The notes beneath the pieces are model-generated. The model did no database searches and was not told the origin of the DNA. It worked only from the letters and a program-made list of their open reading frames with translations. A stretch of DNA of 64,000 nucleotides from Thereva unica (Eukaryota > Arthropoda > Insecta > Diptera > Therevidae): contig OX465281.1 of NCBI GenBank assembly GCA_949987705.1, positions 141,160,876 to 141,224,875 on the forward strand. Direction: 5' to 3'. Both the position numbers and the translations under genes were made by a program. This document shows positions 29,600 to 38,001 of this stretch, piece after piece (within the stretch, counting starts at the first letter, position 1; each line of letters starts with the position of its first letter).

Positions 29600-30780
29600 A
29601 GTGGAGTTCACTTAATACGAAAACGGATAGCACGAAATATTGCATAACACGAAAAAACATATTCTTTTCATGCGAATTTGTTCTGATATGGCGAAACGCT
29701 CTTCGCTTAACACGAAAAAAGAGTCTCTGCGGTACTTATTTTGTTCATATTTTATCCAATTTCTCTGAAGATTTCTTTTCCCTATATTTTTGAAGGTCAA
29801 ATTTATTTTTTTTTTCTGCCTTCTCTTAAAAATGCAGTCCTATTCTAAACTTTCTTGGAATTTTCTTACATCCGTAGCATACGAGGTAAGAAAATTCCAG
29901 CGAAGTTCAGAATAGGCCTAATGTTTTTGAAAATGGGGGATTCGCCGAAACAAGTTTCGTCGTAGTTAAGGTGAATAAATTTAATCTTTTTAATTTTCAA
30001 GAAAAACTTCATAGTCCAGTAAATAGGTACTTTTTCTTTGCAAAAAATACCGCACGCGATTTTTTTTTACCAAATGTTTTTACATATTTTTATAAGTTTA
30101 AATTCAAAATGGCGTCATCCCCACCCTTATGCTTCACTTACAATGAAGGGAAACGCGTTTAATTCTATATCTCAGAAACTATGCGTTTTACGACAAAAAT
30201 GTATATAATTTTTTTTGTAGATTATTTAAGTGATTTAACTTTTTTGTTCAGAATTTTTTTTTGTAAAGTCAATATGTTCGGAGTTATAGTGCTTCAAACT
30301 TTATACATTACTTTCTTTGCACTATATTTCGTTAACGGTTAGCCCGCCATAAAAACGTCCTTCCTTAGACTTATATAACACACGATTATCTATAATTTGT
30401 GCTTTTATCATTTTTAGATAGGGCTAATATTTCACGAGTTAAAGCGCTTTAAATGTCGGAAAATGTAAATTCAACAAAAAAAATTTCCTAATATCTTTTT
30501 CTTTCCATGTTTCATTTCAAAACTGAGTTGAGCTCATCATTGCCCACATTTTCTGCCTTTACTTTTTTCTATAAAGTTGATATTTATGGATTTATTACAC
30601 CTCAAAAGTTTATTAAAATTGGTTTTTTGCAAATACCTAGTCAACTATTTATTTACGATGACAAGTTATACCAACAAATTTGTTTGTTATAAAATTCCGT
30701 TGAAATTTTACTTTAAACATTTTTTTCTAGCATTTATACTTTAGCTAATGTTCATACATATAATTAAGAAATTTCGTTGG
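29600..30780. other. AT-rich region starting with one possible pogo-like end
   Basis: TA then CAGTGGAGTTCACTTAATAC, with following AACACGAAAA words (29645-29720), looks like a pogo/Tigger terminus. No matching opposite end was found. The remainder to 30780 holds an imperfect 31-bp palindrome (29839-29916) and no recognisable gene. Confidence 0.35.
29839..29916. repeat. Imperfect 31-bp hairpin
   Basis: Arms 29839-29869 and 29886-29916 are reverse complements with about four mismatches around a 16-base loop. The inner 13 bp (GGAATTTTCTTAC) match exactly. Confidence 0.75.
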
Positions 30781-30788
30781 CGTACGTT

Positions 30789-31286
30789 TGCAGAATCGGA
30801 ATGATAAAAGAAGTTTCGACATTGTGCAACGTATTGTAAATGTTTCTGATGCCAAAGCTACAGGTGCTAGGTATCATCATTCCTGTATGCGAGATTTGAA
30901 AACCACACCATCTAAAGGGGGGAAAAGGTCGTCCTAATAAAGAAATGTCCGAGGTGATGCAAGTTATTGCATAGTATCTTTATAACGAACAGTGAGGAAT
31001 GTCAATTTAGAGTTTCTGAGTTGCTCGCGTTAATCGAAAAGGAAAATCGTCCGGAAATTAGTTTGTTTAAGCATTCACTAAGGTTCAAATGTTTTGGAAA
31101 ATCGGCTACAAAAACCAAAGTGAACTTATCAGCTCTGCCTCCAACTAAAGATGCTGCTCGACTTCACTCATTTCGAGAATATCATCAAGTGCAACCTTGG
31201 CTTGATAGTTATCAAGACCCCGAGGAATGGGACTGGAAGCGAACAAGATTTGCTCCGGCACCAGCAAATTTATTAAAATGTATATT
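30789..31286 (+). pseudogene. Remnant of a repetitive arthropod gene of unknown function
   Basis: The first part reads RNDKRSFDIVQRIVNV and ATGARYHHSCMRDLK, resembling the 'W..EV..R......L.A.EA.YH..C' stretch of a large family of uncharacterised arthropod proteins. The second part, open from 30967, gives SEECQFRVSELLALIE, then LPPTKDAARLHSFREYHQVQ, DPEEWDWK and PAPANLLK, a C-terminal motif of the same kind of protein. The middle is missing and stops occur between the parts. It is cut by the Penelope array at 31287. Family memory only; function unknown. Confidence 0.5.
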
Positions 31287-31392
31287 AATTTGAGGTTAAA
31301 TTGGATCCAAAAATAATTTTAAGCAATTAAACACATATGTTGAGCCTTAGGAATCCGTTTTTATTATTACATTTAGTTGTACATGATTGATT

Positions 31393-31442
31393 ACACAGGA
31401 AGTTTCGACATTTTCTATATTCATGTCATCATCAGCTACTAA
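31393..31442 (-). ncRNA. Hammerhead-like motif, unit 1 (altered)
   Basis: CUGAUGA, GACAU/AUGUC stem II and GAAAC are kept, but the following GUC is UUC, which breaks the stem III C-G pair predicted for the other units. Confidence 0.5.
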
Positions 31443-31845
31443 AATACTGTATAAATTTTATTAATTTTAACAAAAAAATATAACGCAAAGTATATGTAGG
31501 CTTACCAAAATTACAAGCATAGTAAATCAAATGGATTACAATATAATGGAAAATTTAAAAGCGGTACACATCACGCAATCAACAAAAATAATTATTCTCA
31601 CAAAGTCTTTTTTTTCACCTTTTTTTATTATTTTTATTTTTTATTTTTTATTTTTTTCTTCTTTTTAGTCATTGTTATAACCTACGGAGCTACACCTTAT
31701 AATGAATCCGGGATAAAATGACGTGTCATGATAAGCAGCAAGTGCAGCACTACACTAGATACCACATTTTAGAAATGAAAAAACCGGTTATTTCTCGAAG
31801 TGGGAAGGTGGACAATCAGAGAATGAAAAAATCAAGTTAAAGTCA

Positions 31846-33975
31846 TTATAAAAAATTTGAAATAAAATTGTTAATATGTTTTAGATTATTTTTGTAATCA
31901 GTATGACTATTTACTGTTAAGGCGGAATATTTATTAATATGGAATGTTTCTTTAGTCAGTCTATTGTTGTAGAAGTTATCTGAGTCTAAAATCTTGGTTT
32001 CTTTAAATTTAAATTTTTGGCCAGTGTCTAGAGTATGCTTTGTTAATGAACTATGATGTGGGTTCAAATTTTTGCAATGATATTCATGTTGATATAATCT
32101 CTTTTTTAAAGGTTGTGATGTTTCACCTATGAATGTTTTGTCGCAAACCCCACATTCAACCTGATAAACGACATTTTTGGTTTCCATGGTGGGAATTTTA
32201 TCTTTAAGTTTGGTGTATAACATTGAAGTAGAAGCAATAGAGATATTAGTGATCTTAATGTTGCTATTTTTAATCATTTTGCTTATAGCATAATTAGAAT
32301 TACTATCAAAAGGGATTTTAGTAAAAATGAGATCTGAAATTGGATTATTATCAATATTAGAATGTAGCATATTATCAAATTTAAGTTTATGTAATCTTTT
32401 GTAAACAAATTTTTTTATGAAAGAAATAGGATAACCGTTTTTTATTAATTTGCTGTAAATCAATTCAAAATTTTTTGGGTGGAATGATTGATCAGATAAT
32501 AAATATGCTCGGTCGACTAAAGAATTAATTACGCTAATTTTGTAAATGGGGTTAGTGAAAGAAAAGTAATTTAAGCAACGGCCGCTAGCTATTGGTTTCT
32601 GATACCAATCTGTTATGATTATGTTGTTAGATTTAATAAGAGTGACATCTAAGAAGTTCAACTTATTATCATTTTCCAATTCTAGGGTAAATTTTATTCG
32701 TGGATGGAAACAATTGAATCTATCAAAAATCTGTGCAATAGTGTCACAAGGAGCTATTATTATGCAATCATCAACATATCTTTTGTAGTATAAAATACTA
32801 TGGTTAGGATCTGAAATGACTAATTTTTCAAGTTTTTGTAGGATGATATCTGCGAGAGAACTGGAGATGCTGGATCCCATGGGAGAACCATCAATTTGTT
32901 TATAGAAAACATTATTATGGCTAAATACAGAGTTTTTGAAACAAAGGTTGATTCCATCTATAAATTGATCGAGACTAAGATCAGTGAATTCATCAATCTC
33001 ATTCCACCTGTCGAGTATACATTCAATGACAAGATCTTGGGGAATACTGGGGTATAGTGCAATTACGTCAAAACTTGCAAGACTATAATTGTCTGGAACG
33101 TAAAGGTAAGAAACATCATTAACTAAGTCAAACGAGTTCTTGATATTGAATTCATGTTTAGAAGTGACTTGAATTAAAACATTGTTGAGATACTTGGAAA
33201 GTTTGTATATTGGGGTGTCAATTGTGGATGTAATCTGGCGTAAAGGAATATTTAATTTATGTATTTTGGGGTTCATGTACATCCTCCCAATTTTCGGATT
33301 ATGTACAATTAGTTCAGGTTTATTTATGTGTTTAAGAAATTTTTTGCATTCTGAGTCTAATGAATTAATTGGGTTACGATGTAATTTAACATATGTATTA
33401 TCATTATCAAGAATCTCGCTGGCTTTAAGTTCATAATCATACTTGTACATCAAAACGGTTTTTGAGCCTTTGTCAGCTTTTGTGATGATTAAAATATCTT
33501 TATGTTCAATGACAAATTTGTTTGTGATTTTTATCCATTCTAATAGTTCTATCTCTGGGTAAGATAATTTTTCTTTTTTTAATGATTTAAATCTAATGTC
33601 TAAGTATTTGGAAATTTTTTGTTTAGTATTAAATTTGTTAATAATGTCACTTTTGTCAATTGCAATGGATAGGTTAGTGTAAGTATCTAAAATCAAACGC
33701 TTTATGTAGTTGATATTGTTTGATTTAAAGTTAAAATTAGGTCCTAATGATAGGATCACTAAGATTTTTTCATCGATCTGCAGGTCAGTTAAATTGATAA
33801 TCCAATTGTGGTAATATTTTTTGAGAATTGAACAAATACTGTTATTGAGAGCGTGATGTTTTAAGCTAGTTAATTTTTTATCAATAATACTTCTATTTTT
33901 CTTCAAAGTATTATGGTATAGTTTAATGCTATTGTAGATAATGAAGTAATATAAGTCAATTCGTAAATAATCCAT
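31846..33975 (-). CDS. Penelope-like RT + GIY-YIG endonuclease, unit 1
   Basis: 709 codons, open. Differs from most units at residue 5 (Arg for Pro), and has KTFIGETS (Phe in the YIG motif), HTLDTGQKF and NNRLTKE. Domains as described for unit 2. Confidence 0.95.
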   Translation of the reverse strand: MDYLRIDLYYFIIYNSIKLYHNTLKKNRSIIDKKLTSLKHHALNNSICSILKKYYHNWIINLTDLQIDEKILVILSLGPNFNFKSNNINYIKRLILDTYTNLSIAIDKSDIINKFNTKQKISKYLDIRFKSLKKEKLSYPEIELLEWIKITNKFVIEHKDILIITKADKGSKTVLMYKYDYELKASEILDNDNTYVKLHRNPINSLDSECKKFLKHINKPELIVHNPKIGRMYMNPKIHKLNIPLRQITSTIDTPIYKLSKYLNNVLIQVTSKHEFNIKNSFDLVNDVSYLYVPDNYSLASFDVIALYPSIPQDLVIECILDRWNEIDEFTDLSLDQFIDGINLCFKNSVFSHNNVFYKQIDGSPMGSSISSSLADIILQKLEKLVISDPNHSILYYKRYVDDCIIIAPCDTIAQIFDRFNCFHPRIKFTLELENDNKLNFLDVTLIKSNNIIITDWYQKPIASGRCLNYFSFTNPIYKISVINSLVDRAYLLSDQSFHPKNFELIYSKLIKNGYPISFIKKFVYKRLHKLKFDNMLHSNIDNNPISDLIFTKIPFDSNSNYAISKMIKNSNIKITNISIASTSMLYTKLKDKIPTMETKNVVYQVECGVCDKTFIGETSQPLKKRLYQHEYHCKNLNPHHSSLTKHTLDTGQKFKFKETKILDSDNFYNNRLTKETFHINKYSALTVNSHTDYKNNLKHINNFISNFL

Positions 33976-33978
33976 GAA

Positions 33979-34308
33979 TTAATTAATTAATTGCAATTTA
34001 ATGTTATTTATATGTTTCAATTTAGCAAAAGTATCGTTAATTTTTAAATTTAATAATTTATATTGAAAGATTCGTATGTTATGTTCAAACTTATTATTAT
34101 TACGGTTAGACTGATATTGATGATTAACTCTATATGATTTATTGATGAAGTTAGGAATGAGGTTATATTTTTTACACATGGTCAAGAAGTATAACCGATT
34201 TTCATTAATTGCTATTTTCTTAATGTTATTATAATACCTGTAGATGGATTTAGTAATTTGGATGCCAAATTGAATTTTCATTTCTTTTAGAAAACCTTGT
34301 TGAGTCAT
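33979..34308 (-). CDS. Penelope-like N-terminal frame, unit 1
   Basis: 109 codons in the same frame as the RT, ending in TAA six bases before its ATG. See unit 2. Confidence 0.8.
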   Translation of the reverse strand: MTQQGFLKEMKIQFGIQITKSIYRYYNNIKKIAINENRLYFLTMCKKYNLIPNFINKSYRVNHQYQSNRNNNKFEHNIRIFQYKLLNLKINDTFAKLKHINNIKLQLIN

Positions 34309-34477
34309 TGTAATATTTCATTTGGTAAGCATATTATATCAACAGGAGATGTCAGCTCTACTCCATAAATCAATTTGAGGTTAAATTGGATCCAAAAATA
34401 ATTTTAAGCAATTAAACACATATGTTGAGCCTTAGGAATCCGTTTTTATTATTACATTTAGTTGTACATGATTGATT

Positions 34478-34527
34478 ACACAGGACGTTTCGACATTTTC
34501 TATATTCATGTCATCATCAGCTACTAA
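34478..34527 (-). ncRNA. Hammerhead-ribozyme-like motif, unit 2 (reference)
   Basis: On the minus strand: TTAGTAG, then the core CUGAUGA (34520-34514), an unpaired U, stem II GACAU/AUGUC around a 10-11-base loop, GAAA, and CGUC followed by CUGUGUAAUC. After the predicted cut (…GUC|CUG) the CUG pairs with the UAG/CAG-side bases before the core to form stem I. Stem III is only ACGU, which is self-complementary and would need dimerisation. Penelope-like elements are known to carry minimal type I hammerheads in their repeated ends. Position, core and strand fit; activity is inferred. Confidence 0.6.
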
Positions 34528-34923
34528 AATACTGTATAAATTTTATTAATTTTAACAAAAAAATATAACGCAAAGTATATGTAGGCTTACCAAAATTACA
34601 AGCATAGTAAATCAAATGGATTACAATATAATGGAAAATTTAAAAGCGGTACACATCACGCAATCAACAAAAATAATTATTCTCACAAAGTCTTTTTTTT
34701 CACCTTTTTTTATTATTTTTATTTTTTATTTTTTTCTTCTTTTTAGTCATTGTTATAACCTACGGAGCTACACCTTATAATGAATCCGGGATAAAATGAC
34801 GTGTCATGATAAGCAGCAAGTGCAGCACTACACTAGATACCACATTTTAGAAATGAAAAAACCGGTTATTTCTCGAAGTGGGAAGGTGGACAATCAGAGA
34901 ATGAAAAAATCAAGTTAAAGTCA

Positions 34924-37053
34924 TTATAAAAAATTTGAAATAAAATTGTTAATATGTTTTAGATTATTTTTGTAATCAGTATGACTATTTACTGTTAAGG
35001 CGGAATATTTATTAATATGGAATGTTTCTTTAATCAGTCTATTGTTGTAGAAGTTATCTGAGTCTAAAATCTTGGTTTCTTTAAATTTAAATTTTTGGCC
35101 AGTGTCTAGAGTATCCTTTGTTAATGAACTATGATGTGGGTTCAAATTTTTGCAATGATATTCATGTTGATATAATCTCTTTTTTAAAGGTTGTGATGTT
35201 TCACCTATGAATGTTTTGTCGCAAACCCCACATTCAACCTGATAAACGACATTTTTGGTTTCCATGGTGGGAATTTTATCTTTAAGTTTGGTGTATAACA
35301 TTGAAGTAGAAGCAATAGAGATATTAGTGATCTTAATGTTGCTATTTTTAATCATTTTGCTTATAGCATAATTAGAATTACTATCAAAAGGGATTTTAGT
35401 AAAAATGAGATCTGAAATTGGATTATTATCAATATTAGAATGTAGCATATTATCAAATTTAAGTTTATGTAATCTTTTGTAAACAAATTTTTTTATGAAA
35501 GAAATAGGATAACCGTTTTTTATTAATTTGCTGTAAATCAATTCAAAATTTTTTGGGTGGAATGATTGATCAGATAATAAATATGCTCGGTCGACTAAAG
35601 AATTAATTACGCTAATTTTGTAAATGGGGTTAGTGAAAGAAAAGTAATTTAAGCAACGGCCGCTAGCTATTGGTTTCTGATACCAATCTGTTATGATTAT
35701 GTTGTTAGATTTAATAAGAGTGACATCTAAGAAGTTCAACTTATTATCATTTTCCAATTCTAGGGTAAATTTTATTCGTGGATGGAAACAATTGAATCTA
35801 TCAAAAATCTGTGCAATAGTGTCACAAGGAGCTATTATTATGCAATCATCAACATATCTTTTGTAGTATAAAATACTATGGTTAGGATCTGAAATGACTA
35901 ATTTTTCAAGTTTTTGTAGGATGATATCTGCGAGAGAACTGGAGATGCTGGATCCCATGGGAGAACCATCAATTTGTTTATAGAAAACATTATTATGGCT
36001 AAATACAGAGTTTTTGAAACAAAGGTTGATTCCATCTATAAATTGATCGAGACTAAGATCAGTGAATTCATCAATCTCATTCCACCTGTCGAGTATACAT
36101 TCAATGACAAGATCTTGGGGAATACTGGGGTATAGTGCAATTACGTCAAAACTTGCAAGACTATAATTGTCTGGAACGTAAAGGTAAGAAACATCATTAA
36201 CTAAGTCAAACGAGTTCTTGATATTGAATTCATGTTTAGAAGTGACTTGAATTAAAACATTGTTGAGATACTTGGAAAGTTTGTATATTGGGGTGTCAAT
36301 TGTGGATGTAATCTGGCGTAAAGGAATATTTAATTTATGTATTTTGGGGTTCATGTACATCCTCCCAATTTTCGGATTATGTACAATTAGTTCAGGTTTA
36401 TTTATGTGTTTAAGAAATTTTTTGCATTCTGAGTCTAATGAATTAATTGGGTTACGATGTAATTTAACATATGTATTATCATTATCAAGAATCTCGCTGG
36501 CTTTAAGTTCATAATCATACTTGTACATCAAAACGGTTTTTGAGCCTTTGTCAGCTTTTGTGATGATTAAAATATCTTTATGTTCAATGACAAATTTGTT
36601 TGTGATTTTTATCCATTCTAATAGTTCTATCTCTGGGTAAGATAATTTTTCTTTTTTTAATGATTTAAATCTAATGTCTAAGTATTTGGAAATTTTTTGT
36701 TTAGTATTAAATTTGTTAATAATGTCACTTTTGTCAATTGCAATGGATAGGTTAGTGTAAGTATCTAAAATCAAACGCTTTATGTAGTTGATATTGTTTG
36801 ATTTAAAGTTAAAATTAGGTCCTAATGATAGGATCACTAAGATTTTTTCATCGATCTGCAGGTCAGTTAAATTGATAATCCAATTGTGGTAATATTTTTT
36901 GAGAATTGAACAAATACTGTTATTGAGAGCGTGATGTTTTAAGCTAGTTAATTTTTTATCAATAATACTTCTATTTTTCTTCAAAGTATTATGGTATAGT
37001 TTAATGCTATTGTAGATAATGAAGTAATATAAGTCAATTGGTAAATAATCCAT
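34924..37053 (-). CDS. Penelope-like RT + GIY-YIG endonuclease, unit 2 (reference)
   Basis: 709 codons. Would copy element RNA at a nick made by its own endonuclease. The RT has KADKGSKTVLM (about 166), GRMYMNPKIHK (about 245), SFDVIALYPSIP (motif A, about 302), GSPMGSSISSSLAD (motif B, about 363), KRYVDDCIII (motif C, about 397) and LNFLDVTL. The C-terminal endonuclease has VVYQVECGVCDKTFIGETSQ (about 600-618), with the CX2C that marks EN-containing Penelope elements, followed by LKKRLYQHEYHC and HSSLTK. YIG reads FIG in units 1, 2, 3 and 11 and YIG in the rest. The start ATG follows an in-frame UAA and one Phe codon. Confidence 0.95.
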   Translation of the reverse strand: MDYLPIDLYYFIIYNSIKLYHNTLKKNRSIIDKKLTSLKHHALNNSICSILKKYYHNWIINLTDLQIDEKILVILSLGPNFNFKSNNINYIKRLILDTYTNLSIAIDKSDIINKFNTKQKISKYLDIRFKSLKKEKLSYPEIELLEWIKITNKFVIEHKDILIITKADKGSKTVLMYKYDYELKASEILDNDNTYVKLHRNPINSLDSECKKFLKHINKPELIVHNPKIGRMYMNPKIHKLNIPLRQITSTIDTPIYKLSKYLNNVLIQVTSKHEFNIKNSFDLVNDVSYLYVPDNYSLASFDVIALYPSIPQDLVIECILDRWNEIDEFTDLSLDQFIDGINLCFKNSVFSHNNVFYKQIDGSPMGSSISSSLADIILQKLEKLVISDPNHSILYYKRYVDDCIIIAPCDTIAQIFDRFNCFHPRIKFTLELENDNKLNFLDVTLIKSNNIIITDWYQKPIASGRCLNYFSFTNPIYKISVINSLVDRAYLLSDQSFHPKNFELIYSKLIKNGYPISFIKKFVYKRLHKLKFDNMLHSNIDNNPISDLIFTKIPFDSNSNYAISKMIKNSNIKITNISIASTSMLYTKLKDKIPTMETKNVVYQVECGVCDKTFIGETSQPLKKRLYQHEYHCKNLNPHHSSLTKDTLDTGQKFKFKETKILDSDNFYNNRLIKETFHINKYSALTVNSHTDYKNNLKHINNFISNFL

Positions 37054-37056
37054 GAA

Positions 37057-37386
37057 TTAATTAATTAATTGCAATTTAATGTTATTTATATGTTTCAATT
37101 TAGCAAAAGTATCGTTAATTTTTAAATTTAATAATTTATATTGAAAGATTCGTATGTTATGTTCAAACTTATTATTATTACGGTTAGACTGATATTGATG
37201 ATTAACTCTATATGATTTATTGATGAAGTTAGGAATGAGGTTATATTTTTTACACATGGTCAAGAAGTATAACCGATTTTCATTAATTGCTATTTTCTTA
37301 ATGTTATTATAATACCTGTAGATGGATTTAGTAATTTGGATGCCAAATTGAATTTTCATTTCTTTTAGAAAACCTTGTTGAGTCAT
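37057..37386 (-). CDS. Penelope-like N-terminal frame, unit 2 (reference)
   Basis: 109 codons: MTQQGFLKEMKIQFGIQI, then an Asn/Lys-rich segment ending KHINNIKLQLIN and TAA. It is in the same frame as the 709-codon ORF, so the two together equal one protein of about 820 residues, the usual length of Penelope polyproteins. It may be the natural N-terminus, made separately or by stop readthrough, or may be lost. Not similar to any domain I can name. Confidence 0.8.
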   Translation of the reverse strand: MTQQGFLKEMKIQFGIQITKSIYRYYNNIKKIAINENRLYFLTMCKKYNLIPNFINKSYRVNHQYQSNRNNNKFEHNIRIFQYKLLNLKINDTFAKLKHINNIKLQLIN

Positions 37387-37555
37387 TGTAATATTTCATT
37401 TGGTAAGCATATTATATCAACAGGAGATGTCAGCTCTACTCCATAAATCAATTTGAGGTTAAATTGGATCCAAAAATAATTTTAAGCAATTAAACACATA
37501 TGTTGAGCCTTAGGAATCCGTTTTTATTATTACATTTAGTTGTACATGATTGATT

Positions 37556-37605
37556 ACACAGGACGTTTCGACATTTTCTATATTCATGTCATCATCAGCT
37601 ACTAA
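37556..37605 (-). ncRNA. Hammerhead-like motif, unit 3
   Basis: Same as unit 2. Confidence 0.6.
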
Positions 37606-38001
37606 AATACTGTATAAATTTTATTAATTTTAACAAAAAAATATAACGCAAAGTATATGTAGGCTTACCAAAATTACAAGCATAGTAAATCAAATGGATT
37701 ACAATATAATGGAAAATTTAAAAGCGGTACACATCACGCAATCAACAAAAATAATTATTCTCACAAAGTCTTTTTTTTCACCTTTTTTTATTATTTTTAT
37801 TTTTTATTTTTTTCTTCTTTTTAGTCATTGTTATAACCTACGGAGCTACACCTTATAATGAATCCGGGATAAAATGACGTGTCATGATAAGCAGCAAGTG
37901 CAGCACTACACTAGATACCACATTTTAGAAATGAAAAAACCGGTTATTTCTCGAAGTGGGAAGGTGGACAATCAGAGAATGAAAAAATCAAGTTAAAGTC
38001 A

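Larger units (their letters stand above)
31287..34371 (-). repeat. Penelope unit 1 (array edge)
   Basis: Private changes: the hammerhead-like motif has A at 31401 where all others have C. The protein starts MDYLRID and has YNSIKLY. The T-rich spacer is the long form. Confidence 0.93.
34372..37449 (-). repeat. Penelope unit 2
   Basis: 3078 bp; short form of the T-rich spacer. One private change turns HTLDTG into DTLDTG (35115). Confidence 0.93.

Noticed and set aside
33182..33436. 84-codon plus-strand frame repeated in each Penelope unit
   Set aside because: Antisense shadow of the RT frame, present only because the units are near-identical.
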